From Pseudotamlana agarivorans (lineage in GTDB: Bacteria > Bacteroidota > Bacteroidia > Flavobacteriales > Flavobacteriaceae), in contig NZ_JAHKPD010000024.1 in assembly GCF_018860245.1 (NCBI RefSeq), positions 1 to 64,000 of the forward strand: DNA of 64,000 bases. The letters are read 5' to 3'. The notes under the pieces were generated by a model. It was not told the origin of the DNA. It searched no databases and saw nothing but the letters and a program-made list of their open reading frames with translations. Made by a program: the position numbers and the translations under genes. Numbering within the stretch: the stretch's first letter is position 1; every line of letters begins with the position of its first letter. This document shows, piece by piece, positions 53,223 to 60,862 of this stretch.

Positions 53223-54347
53223 TTAAGATCGTGTTCTGCTTGACGATCTTGTATTATTGTTAGATCTGCTCGTTCGATTTTGAGCAGTTCTTTGTGAATT
53301 ACGATCTCTTGAACTTGAAACAGTCGATTTTTTTGATGTTCTCTGGTTGTTTTTTACCTGATTTACCTTTTGACTGTTTCTAGTCTTATTTGCGTTTGTA
53401 TTTGATATACGCGTATTTTTATTATTTGGATTTTTTGTAACCGTTTTATTTCTAACCGTTTTGATTTTGGTGTTTCTGCTATTTACCGACCGACTATTTT
53501 TAGCCGTAGCTTTATTGTTGTTGTAACTATTGTTGTTGCGATTGTTGTATTTTCTATTATTCGAATTTTTTGCTACATTTCTTCTTGTCGTTACATTTTT
53601 AGTGCTTCTGTATGCTGTAGCGTAGTTTTGGTTTCTCTTTACTTGATGTCCTCGTCTTGTGGCTATAGAAGTTCGTGGTCTGCTGTTGTTAACAAAAGGT
53701 CTCACGTAGTTGTATCTAACAGGACGGTAATGTGTTCTGTAAGGTCTCGAGTAAACCACACAGTAGTTCGGACGAGGAACACGGTAATATCTGTGCCATG
53801 GGCGGTAGATGTATCCTCTATTATAGATATTGATGTATCCTGAGGTGTACGCGAAGTAGTTATTAGTGTTGTAAAACACATTTAAACTACCTATACGGGC
53901 TATGTTTCCGAAATTGTTATAAAAAACATTAATATTTCCAACTTGTGTAATGCGACCATATGGATCATAGTAAATTGGGGTGTTTTCAATTTGAATTATT
54001 GCGCCATACTCGTCATATTGCACATAGCTGTTGTAATTGTGTCCAGAATTGAAGCTAATGCTTGTGTTTCTAGTGTTTATTGAAACGTTAACAGTGTTAT
54101 TGTTTCTTAAAATATTAAAATCAAATTGCCCATCAGGAAAGATCGAAAATTCGATATTGTTTTCCACAAATATGAATGACTTTCCGTAGCCATTATTGTA
54201 ATTATTTATAGCTTCAAAATTCTTTTCGTAAGCATATATGTTATTTGTTAAAAAAGAAAGGCTTAAGCAAACCAGTAAAAAAAGCATTTTGTGTTTTAGT
54301 CTATTTAATTTTGACGTGCTGCTGTAGAGTTTTTGAATGTTTTGCAT
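53223..54347 (-). CDS. Secreted basic low-complexity protein (Asn/Arg/Ser/Thr-rich)
   Basis: The 374-aa protein has a hydrophobic signal segment (about 21-38, LFLLVCLSLSFL). An Asn/Tyr/Gly-rich middle carries a repeated short motif, N(I/V)FYNNFG...IARIGS(L)NVFYN (about 130-160). A Tyr/Arg/Pro-rich stretch follows, then a C-terminal 150 residues made almost only of Asn, Arg, Lys, Ser and Thr. It is strongly basic. No enzymatic motif is visible, and I know no family. It could coat polysaccharide or DNA at the surface. A start at 54287 would bring the signal peptide to the N terminus. Confidence 0.6.
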   Translation of the reverse strand: MQNIQKLYSSTSKLNRLKHKMLFLLVCLSLSFLTNNIYAYEKNFEAINNYNNGYGKSFIFVENNIEFSIFPDGQFDFNILRNNNTVNVSINTRNTSISFNSGHNYNSYVQYDEYGAIIQIENTPIYYDPYGRITQVGNINVFYNNFGNIARIGSLNVFYNTNNYFAYTSGYINIYNRGYIYRPWHRYYRVPRPNYCVVYSRPYRTHYRPVRYNYVRPFVNNSRPRTSIATRRGHQVKRNQNYATAYRSTKNVTTRRNVAKNSNNRKYNNRNNNSYNNNKATAKNSRSVNSRNTKIKTVRNKTVTKNPNNKNTRISNTNANKTRNSQKVNQVKNNQRTSKKSTVSSSRDRNSQRTAQNRTSRSNNNTRSSSRTRS

Positions 54348-54939
54348 AATTGTAAATTTTTTAAGTTAACAATGACTTCTAAACAAACAGCGTGCCATAA
54401 AACAACAGTGGTCATTAACCGACTTAATATCAGTAGGTTATATATGTGTGATTTGTCGTGTGGAGACTTGTAACCCTGATTTTTTAATTTGTTTTTTGTT
54501 GGATGCACCTAGCTGGGAGTGTATAAAAAAACTTTAGCGAACAACTTTGGTTGGTTCTTGTTAATTACGTTTGTTTTGAGTAAAGTGTTTCTTTAAACCG
54601 TAATTTTTATAACAGTTCTTATTCTATGTATTTTTTCTTTATTAACCTTTAAGCTTTTGAAGTTTTGAAGGATTTAACCTTAAATAAGGTTTTGAATACT
54701 TGTTTTTTTTAGTTTGCAACTTTTTTTACGTAAAATACTGTTTTTAAGTGATTAGCGATGTAGTTTATGGTCATTCAATCCATGGGGTTTAGTTGGTTTT
54801 TATTGATTTGTCTAGTTTAAATCTAGTTTTAAATGCCACTAATAATCTTGTTGATGAGTTTGTATCGAGTTGTGATTTTGATAAAATACGACGTCAAAAT
54901 TTATATTTGGTGAAACAATTTAACTAAATATTTAAGATT
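54348..54939. other. 592-bp intergenic region between two secreted-protein genes
   Basis: I see no convincing gene. Present are the promoter of the T9SS gene (54877-54909) and a small perfect stem, AACCTT/AAGGTT with a 4-base loop, at 54676-54691. A 67-codon minus-strand frame (54305-54508) overlaps the gene at 53223 and looks spurious. Confidence 0.5.
54877..54909 (+). promoter_or_regulatory. Promoter of the T9SS-cargo gene
   Basis: TTTG at 54877-54880, a 21-base spacer and TATATTTG at 54902-54909 fit the Bacteroidota consensus. The ATG is 30 bases downstream. Confidence 0.7.
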
Positions 54940-55671
54940 ATGAAAAAAATTACTTTATTGTTGATGATGTTGGGTGTGATAACCTACACAACAAACTTGA
55001 AAGCTCAGACGAATTATATTTCAAGTATGAATGGTGGTACTCCTTATCTTTCTACAGAGAGTTTTGCTGGGTATGATTGGAGTGGCGTAGGTAATCATTC
55101 GTTTAATAATACGAATAGTAGTGCTATAACCTTTGAAATTACTGATTTCGATGAATCTAACCCGGAGGTTGGGGCGGAACTGTATATCAAACTTTTAAGA
55201 GTTGGTTTTGGGCATGGGGCGCTTAATTGGGGTTCTGACAACGAAACTTTATTGAAGACTATTTCTGCTGCAGATTTCACAAACGGCGCAGCAACAGTTA
55301 CTGTAAGTCTGCCTAGTGGCACACTGCCCGTGGGTCAGACTGTTGATTATGAAAGTGGTTATCTGTGGGTGATTCAGGTGGCTGGAGCTAATGGAGGTGG
55401 AAAAACTTACATTAACTATGTGTCTAATATAGAAGAGGAAATTGTGTTAAGCTCGAAAGACTTCAACAAAAACAAATTGGGAGCTTTTTACAACTCTAAT
55501 ATTGATGCGATCGTAATGGATCAAACTTTAAGTGGAGACTATGCTATTTACGATTTATCAGGGAGAGCAATTACAAAAGGCCTTATTTCTAGTGAAATTA
55601 GTACATCTTCTTTGAAGGGAGGGATGTATATTTTATCTACCCAAGAAGGTGTTTTAAAATTTGTTAAGTAA
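54940..55671 (+). CDS. Secreted protein with T9SS type A sorting domain
   Basis: The 243-aa protein has a signal peptide (cleavage after about residue 22, LKAQ) and a unique middle domain of about 130 residues rich in Gly, Asn and Thr. A C-terminal sorting domain spans about 170-243: YDLSGRAITKG...LKGGMYILSTQEG, ending in Lys. This is the type A signal used by the type IX secretion system of gliding flavobacteria. The protein is therefore expected at the surface or outside the cell. I recognise no catalytic motif in the middle domain. Confidence 0.78.
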   Translation: MKKITLLLMMLGVITYTTNLKAQTNYISSMNGGTPYLSTESFAGYDWSGVGNHSFNNTNSSAITFEITDFDESNPEVGAELYIKLLRVGFGHGALNWGSDNETLLKTISAADFTNGAATVTVSLPSGTLPVGQTVDYESGYLWVIQVAGANGGGKTYINYVSNIEEEIVLSSKDFNKNKLGAFYNSNIDAIVMDQTLSGDYAIYDLSGRAITKGLISSEISTSSLKGGMYILSTQEGVLKFVK

Positions 55672-55690
55672 ATTTATTAATTCATGTGTT

Positions 55691-55721
55691 AAAAAAGGAG
55701 CTGTAAGAGGCTCCTTTTTTT
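55691..55721. terminator. Bidirectional terminator after the T9SS-cargo gene
   Basis: An A-rich left arm ending GGAGC (through 55701) pairs with GCTCC plus T residues (55710-55721) around an 8-base loop. Both strands have a U tract, and the convergent uvrA gene ends at 55795. Confidence 0.82.
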
Positions 55722-55794
55722 ATATTATTTTTTTCAGGGTGAAGTCATGAATTGGGAAATATCGATTTTGGGTTTTAGTAATGATTAGAGCGCA

Positions 55795-58578
55795 CTAAAG
55801 CTTTTCTAACAAGTATTTGCCTATTTCAGATCTCTTGTTTTTAACAATATCCTCTGGTGTTCCTGTAGCTACAATATTTCCGCCGTTTTCGCCACCACTA
55901 GGCCCTAAGTCAATAATAAAATCGGCACATTTTATTAAATCAATATTATGTTCTACAACAATAATGGAATGGCCTTTTTCGATTAAAGCATTAAAAGATT
56001 TTAAAAGCTTCTGTATGTCATGAAAATGGAGTCCCGTTGTAGGTTCGTCGAAAATAAATAAAGCTTTCTCTTTATTGTTTCCTTTTCCTAGAAATGAGGC
56101 TAGTTTTATACGTTGTGCTTCACCGCCAGAGAGGGTTGAAGAGCTTTGTCCTAAAGTCACATAGCCTAAACCAACGTCTTGTAGCGGCTGTAATTTGTTT
56201 TTAATTTTAGATTGTTCATTGGCTTCAAAAAAAGTGATGGCATCGTCAATGGTTAGATTTAAAATATCATCAATATTTTTTCCTCCGAAAGTCACTTCTA
56301 AAACTTCTTTTTTAAAGCGTTTGCCTTTGCATGTTTCACATTCTAAATGCACATCGGCCATAAACTGCATTTCAATGGTTACTTCACCTTCACCTTTACA
56401 AGTTTCACAGCGTCCGCCATCTACATTAAATGAAAAATGTTTTGCTTGATAGTTTCGAATGCTACTTAATTTCTGCTTTGAATATAATGCGCGTATATCA
56501 TCGTAAGCCTTAATATAAGTTACAGGGTTAGATCTAGAGGATCTTCCTATCGGGTTTTGATCGACAAATTCAATGTGATTAATATTACTAAAACTACCTT
56601 CAAGCGATGAAAACTGTCCAGCTTTATCGCTAAAATCTGTTAGTTTTTTTTGTAACGCCGGGAATAGTATTTTTTTAACTAATGTGCTTTTTCCACTTCC
56701 CGACACTCCTGTTATAACTGTAAGCATTCCAAGTGGAAAACGAACATCGATATTCTTTAAATTGTGCTCTCGGGCTCCAAGAATATCTATATAATATTTA
56801 GAAGTTCTTCTTGTTTTTGGAGTTTCAATATTTAAATCACCATTTAGGTATTTAGCTGTTAGAGATTCTGAATTTAAAATAGCTTCAAAATCACCTTCAG
56901 CGACAACATTTCCGCCTAAAGTTCCAGCTTCGGGTCCAATATCAATAATCGTGTCTGAAGCTTTCATGATATCCTCATCATGCTCAACTACAATTACTGT
57001 ATTTCCTAGATCTCTTAACGCTTTTAATACCACTATAAGTTTTTCAGTGTCTTTAGGGTGTAATCCAATACTAGGTTCGTCTAAAATATACATCGAGCCC
57101 ACTAAACTACTACCTAAGGAGGTTGCGAGGTTGATTCTTTGGCTTTCTCCTCCAGATAGGGTGTTTGACTTTCTGTTTAGAGTAAGATAGTCAAGACCAA
57201 CATTGGTTAAAAAGCTGAGTCTATTATTGATTTCTTTTAGAAGTCTTTTGGCAATTTTGAAATCGTAATCGTTTAATTTTAACGCTTTAAAGAAAACAGC
57301 AAGCTTATCTAAGGGCATCTCTACTAGATCTGAAATTGTAGCCTCAGAAACCTTTACATAATTTGCTTCATTTCTTAAGCGTTTACCATCACAAGCCTTA
57401 CATTTTGTTTTTCCGCGGTAACGCGAAAGCATCACACGGTTTTGAATTTTATAAGCTTTAGCTTCTAGTTCAGCAAAAAATGAATTTAAACCTTCGAAGT
57501 ATTCGTTTCCTGTCCAAATAAGTTGTTTTTGAGCTTCAGAAAGTTCGAAATAAGGTTTGTGGATTGGGAAGTCAAATTTATGAGAATTGTTAACTAGTTG
57601 ATCCTTATACCAACTCATGCTGTCCCCTCGCCAAGGAAATATAGCACTTTCGTAAACTGAAAGTCCAGTGTTTGGAATTACTAAATCTTCGTCTACACCA
57701 ATTATATCACCGTAACCTTCACATTTTGGGCAAGCTCCATAAGGGTTGTTGAAACTGAACAAATGCACGTTAGGTTCTAGAAAAGAAATACCGTCTAATT
57801 CAAATTTATTGCTAAAGGGTCTCTGTGTATTAGTGTTAAGGGTTTCAACTAGGCAGGATCCTTTGCCTTCAAAAAAGGCTGTTTGAATCGCGTCTGCTAA
57901 ACGGTTGTAAAAGTCTTCTTCATCTTTCTTGATCACACGATCTACAACTAAAAAAACACGATCCTTTTTTGAGGTTTTTTCAACTTCGTCAATCCTTAAT
58001 ACCGAATCATTTATTTTTATACGAGCGTAGCCCTGCTGATTTAGCGTTTTTAGTTTGTCTTCCATCGTTCTACCTTCTTCTAAGGTGATAGGAGCGAGCA
58101 GAAGTAGTTTTTCGCCTTCAGAGAAGGTTTTAATATAATTTACAACATCGGAGACCGTGTCTTTTTTTACTTCTAAACCAGAAACAGGCGAGTAGGTTTT
58201 TCCAATTCTAGCAAATAATAGTTTTAAATAATCGAAAATTTCTGTAGTTGTACCTACCGTAGATCGTGGATTCGTCGAATTTACCTTTTGCTCAATAGCT
58301 ATGGCAGGAGCGATACCTTTAATATATTCAACTTTAGGTTTGTTTAAACGTCCCAAAAACTGACGTGCGTAACTTGATAAGCTTTCCACGTATCGTCTTT
58401 GTCCTTCGGCGTACAGGGTGTCAAAAGCCAAACTGGATTTTCCAGACCCAGATAAACCTGTGATAACAACTAATTTATTTCGTGGAATGACAACATCAAT
58501 ATTTTTTAAATTGTGCAATTGAGCACCTTTAATTATAATATTTTCTTTAGGGTTTACGCTGTCGATAGTAGATTTCAT
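55795..58578 (-). CDS. uvrA: Excinuclease ABC subunit A
   Basis: UvrA recognises bulky DNA lesions and loads UvrB in nucleotide excision repair. The 927-aa protein holds two ABC modules: Walker A GLSGSGKSS near the start and GVSGSGKST in the second half. Signatures are TLSGGESQRI and TLSGGEAQRI, with matching Walker B segments. Zinc-binding Cys pairs are CPKCEG and CETCKG...CETCKG. I start at ATG 58578; the longer frame begins nine codons earlier at a TTG inside the -7 box at 58603-58610. Confidence 0.96.
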   Translation of the reverse strand: MKSTIDSVNPKENIIIKGAQLHNLKNIDVVIPRNKLVVITGLSGSGKSSLAFDTLYAEGQRRYVESLSSYARQFLGRLNKPKVEYIKGIAPAIAIEQKVNSTNPRSTVGTTTEIFDYLKLLFARIGKTYSPVSGLEVKKDTVSDVVNYIKTFSEGEKLLLLAPITLEEGRTMEDKLKTLNQQGYARIKINDSVLRIDEVEKTSKKDRVFLVVDRVIKKDEEDFYNRLADAIQTAFFEGKGSCLVETLNTNTQRPFSNKFELDGISFLEPNVHLFSFNNPYGACPKCEGYGDIIGVDEDLVIPNTGLSVYESAIFPWRGDSMSWYKDQLVNNSHKFDFPIHKPYFELSEAQKQLIWTGNEYFEGLNSFFAELEAKAYKIQNRVMLSRYRGKTKCKACDGKRLRNEANYVKVSEATISDLVEMPLDKLAVFFKALKLNDYDFKIAKRLLKEINNRLSFLTNVGLDYLTLNRKSNTLSGGESQRINLATSLGSSLVGSMYILDEPSIGLHPKDTEKLIVVLKALRDLGNTVIVVEHDEDIMKASDTIIDIGPEAGTLGGNVVAEGDFEAILNSESLTAKYLNGDLNIETPKTRRTSKYYIDILGAREHNLKNIDVRFPLGMLTVITGVSGSGKSTLVKKILFPALQKKLTDFSDKAGQFSSLEGSFSNINHIEFVDQNPIGRSSRSNPVTYIKAYDDIRALYSKQKLSSIRNYQAKHFSFNVDGGRCETCKGEGEVTIEMQFMADVHLECETCKGKRFKKEVLEVTFGGKNIDDILNLTIDDAITFFEANEQSKIKNKLQPLQDVGLGYVTLGQSSSTLSGGEAQRIKLASFLGKGNNKEKALFIFDEPTTGLHFHDIQKLLKSFNALIEKGHSIIVVEHNIDLIKCADFIIDLGPSGGENGGNIVATGTPEDIVKNKRSEIGKYLLEKL

Positions 58579-58602
58579 ATACTTTTTAAGGAGATATTCG
58601 TG

Positions 58603-58610
58603 CAAAGATA
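58603..58610 (-). promoter_or_regulatory. -7 promoter element of uvrA
   Basis: TATCTTTG on the minus strand (58610-58603) matches TAnnTTTG. It ends 24 bases before the ATG at 58578. No clear -33 is visible. Confidence 0.5.
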
Positions 58611-58822
58611 CTATAAGTAATTGTACATAAAAAGTGTATTGTATTTCCTTAAATTAATAAAAAAGCAATAAAATATTTTCGTATTCGACTTGAATGTTGT
58701 TATATTTGGTGATATTAATCATCATTTTAACAAGTTAAGCCTATAGCATAGAATTACTTTTCCAAACATTTTAACCTCAAGCAGCGAAGTTTACTTTGGT
58801 GTGTGAAAAAAAAGTAATTGAT

Positions 58823-59407
58823 ATGCAAAATGAACTTGTTACCGACGCTACCTTGGTTAGCAATTATATAAAAGGAGATGAAAAAGCCTTAGAAACTCTT
58901 ATTGTAAGGCACAAACAAAAAATCTATAGTTTTATTTATTCTAAAGTTTACGATAGAGATGTTGCTGAAGATATTTTTCAGGACACTTTTATTAAAGTTA
59001 TTCGTACGCTTAAACGTGGGGCTTATAATGAAGAAGGTAAGTTTTTACCTTGGGTTATGCGTATTTCTCATAATTTAGTCATTGACTTCTTTAGAAAAAG
59101 TAATAGAATGCCAAAATTTGACAATTCTGGTGAGTTTAGTATTTTTTCTGTTTTAAGCGATTCGAGTTTAAATGCGGAAAAAACCATTATTAAAGAGCAG
59201 GTTGAAAATGATGTTAGACGTTTGGTTGATAAATTGCCAGAAGATCAAAGGGAAGTATTGCTTTTGCGTATTTATAACGATATGAGTTTTAAGGAGATAT
59301 CGGATAAAACAGGGGTAAGTATTAATACGGCTTTAGGAAGAATGCGTTATGCGTTAATTAATTTACGTAAAATAATAGATAAACATAATATTGTTTTAAC
59401 CAATTAG
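58823..59407 (+). CDS. ECF-type RNA polymerase sigma factor
   Basis: A 194-aa group IV sigma factor. Region 2 (about residues 15-85) carries RDVAEDIFQDTFIKVIRTL and LPWVMRISHNLVIDFFRKS, and region 4 (about 125-185) carries LPEDQREVLLLRIYNDMSFKEISDKTGVSINTALGRM. No membrane anti-sigma gene follows; instead a 48-aa frame lies 53 bases downstream. I start at ATG 58823. A TTG start at 58796 would add nine residues from a promoter-like TTACTTTG. Its regulon is unknown. Confidence 0.9.
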   Translation: MQNELVTDATLVSNYIKGDEKALETLIVRHKQKIYSFIYSKVYDRDVAEDIFQDTFIKVIRTLKRGAYNEEGKFLPWVMRISHNLVIDFFRKSNRMPKFDNSGEFSIFSVLSDSSLNAEKTIIKEQVENDVRRLVDKLPEDQREVLLLRIYNDMSFKEISDKTGVSINTALGRMRYALINLRKIIDKHNIVLTN

Positions 59408-59460
59408 GCAATAATTTAATTTTTAAGCCGTTATCTTATAAAATCCGTTAAATATAAGAC

Positions 59461-59607
59461 ATGGCAAAAATTTACTCTGAAAATTCTATTAACAAGATGA
59501 ATAATCTTGAACCGAAAGAAGAAACGGTTAATTTTCTTCTAAGTTACTCAAAGGCTTTAAGTGTTATTGATTATAATAAAATGAAGTTTGAAGCGCTTCT
59601 AAATTAA
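59461..59607 (+). CDS. 48-aa conserved-looking protein following the ECF sigma gene
   Basis: A complete ATG-to-TAA frame. The product is soluble and polar with a helical C-terminal part: NFLLSYSKALSVIDYNKMKF, ending EALLN. I recall similar short proteins with the ending KFExLLN in many flavobacteria, but no function. It follows the sigma gene by 53 bases and is closed by the terminator at 59615-59648. Co-transcription and small size invite the idea of a sigma-factor partner, although no anti-sigma zinc motif is present. Confidence 0.65.
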   Translation: MAKIYSENSINKMNNLEPKEETVNFLLSYSKALSVIDYNKMKFEALLN

Positions 59608-59614
59608 GTTTTCG

Positions 59615-59648
59615 AAAGTCCTGATATTAAATTATCAGGACTTTTTTT
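59615..59648 (+). terminator. Terminator after the sigma/48-aa operon
   Basis: AAAGTCCTGATA (59615-59626) pairs perfectly with TATCAGGACTTT (59633-59644) around a 6-base loop. A T run follows through 59648. It overlaps the 3' end of the convergent nth gene. Confidence 0.88.
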
Positions 59649-60294
59649 GTTTATAATAGTCGCTCAAAACAGTTTGTCTACCTATTGTTTTAGTGATGAT
59701 ATCCTTTTCTAGATCCCAGCCTCTGGCAGGTGAATATTCTCTACCATACCAAATAATTTGTAAATGCAAGTCGTTCCATAGGTCTTTAGGGAATAATCTT
59801 TTAGCGTCTTTTTCGGTTTGAATAACGTTTTTTCCATTTGTTAAGTTCCATCTATACATAAGTCTATGTATATGAGTGTCAACTGGAAATGCCGGAACGC
59901 CAAAGGCTTGAGAGATTACTACACTTGCCGTTTTGTGTCCTACAGCAGGTAGTTCTTCAAGTGCCTCCAAATCATTTGGAACTTTTCCATCATGCTTATC
60001 GATAAGGATATGCGATAGGCCATGAATGCCTTTGCTTTTCATTGGGGAAAGGCCAACGGGTTTTATAATTTCTCTAATTTCTTCCACTGAAAGTTTAATC
60101 ATGTCATACGGATTATCAGCTTCTTTAAATAATAATGGTGTAATTTGATTTACGCGAACATCTGTGCTTTGCGCAGACATTAACACTGCAATTAATAACG
60201 TGTATGGGTCTTTATGATCTAAAGGAATGGGGATTTCAGGATAAAGATCGTTTAAGGTTTTTATAACAAATTCAACCTTTTCTTGTTTAGTCAT
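59635..60294 (-). CDS. nth: Endonuclease III, lacking the Fe-S cluster
   Basis: A bifunctional DNA glycosylase/AP lyase for oxidised pyrimidines. The helix-hairpin-helix LPAVGHKTASVV with nucleophilic Lys121 and catalytic Asp139 (PVDTHIHRL) are intact in this 219-aa protein. The C-terminal [4Fe-4S] loop of classic Nth (C-x6-C-x2-C-x5-C) is absent. The protein contains no cysteine at all; the region reads WYGREYSPARGWDLEKDI instead. It is divergent from bcp, whose -7 box starts 7 bases from its ATG. Confidence 0.92.
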   Translation of the reverse strand: MTKQEKVEFVIKTLNDLYPEIPIPLDHKDPYTLLIAVLMSAQSTDVRVNQITPLLFKEADNPYDMIKLSVEEIREIIKPVGLSPMKSKGIHGLSHILIDKHDGKVPNDLEALEELPAVGHKTASVVISQAFGVPAFPVDTHIHRLMYRWNLTNGKNVIQTEKDAKRLFPKDLWNDLHLQIIWYGREYSPARGWDLEKDIITKTIGRQTVLSDYYKQKKS

Positions 60295-60300
60295 AAATCG

Positions 60301-60308
60301 TATTTTTG
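60301..60308 (+). promoter_or_regulatory. -7 promoter element of bcp
   Basis: TATTTTTG, an exact TAnnTTTG match, ends 21 bases before the bcp ATG at 60330. Its terminal TTG is in frame with bcp and creates a false upstream start. Confidence 0.55.
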
Positions 60309-60329
60309 TTAAAAATCAAAGTTAAGACT

Positions 60330-60782
60330 ATGAAAACATTAAAGCAAGGTGAATCGGTTCCAGATTTCACATCAAAAGACGAACAAGGAAATACGATTTC
60401 GCTAAGTGATTATAAAGGAAAGAAACTAATTGTTTTTTTCTATCCTAAGGCAAGTACGCCAGGTTGTACTAATGAAGCCTGTAACTTAAGAGATAACTAT
60501 GAAACACTTCAAGCTGAAGGTTATGAGTTGTTAGGTGTTAGTGCAGATTCTGAAAAACGACAAACAAACTTTAAAGCCAAATATAAGTTTCCATTTCCTT
60601 TATTAGCAGACGAAGATAAAACGGTAATTAATGCTTTTGGAGTTTGGGGACCTAAGAAATTTATGGGTAGAGAATATGACGGTATTCACAGGAAAACATT
60701 TTTAATTGATGAAAATGGTATTGTGGATCGTGTTATTGATAAGGTGAAAACAAAGGATCATGCTGCTCAAATACTAGAGTGA
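60330..60782 (+). CDS. bcp: Thiol peroxidase Bcp (PrxQ-type peroxiredoxin)
   Basis: A 150-aa peroxiredoxin reducing peroxides with thioredoxin-linked electrons. The N terminus LKQGESVPDFTSKDEQGN and the active site FYPKASTPGCTNEACNLRDN are typical; the peroxidatic Cys is in PGCT and the resolving Cys five residues later in EACNL, the Bcp/PrxQ pattern. I start at ATG 60330, since the longer frame opens at a TTG inside the -7 box. A terminator follows. Confidence 0.93.
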   Translation: MKTLKQGESVPDFTSKDEQGNTISLSDYKGKKLIVFFYPKASTPGCTNEACNLRDNYETLQAEGYELLGVSADSEKRQTNFKAKYKFPFPLLADEDKTVINAFGVWGPKKFMGREYDGIHRKTFLIDENGIVDRVIDKVKTKDHAAQILE

Positions 60783-60807
60783 TACTAAGCTATATTGTTA
60801 TAAATTG

Positions 60808-60843
60808 AAAATCCCGTAAAATTTATGTTTTACGGGATTTTTT
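60808..60843 (+). terminator. Terminator after bcp
   Basis: A perfect 14-bp stem (60808-60821 with 60828-60841) around a 6-base loop ends in T residues. It lies 25 bases past the stop and may also help end the convergent gene at 60863. Confidence 0.88.
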
Positions 60844-60862
60844 AAAATATGATAATATGAGT

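Noticed and set aside
54305-54508. 67-codon minus-strand frame
   Set aside because: It overlaps the start of the secreted basic protein in another frame, lacks a signal or recognisable motif, and has a poor composition for a real protein.
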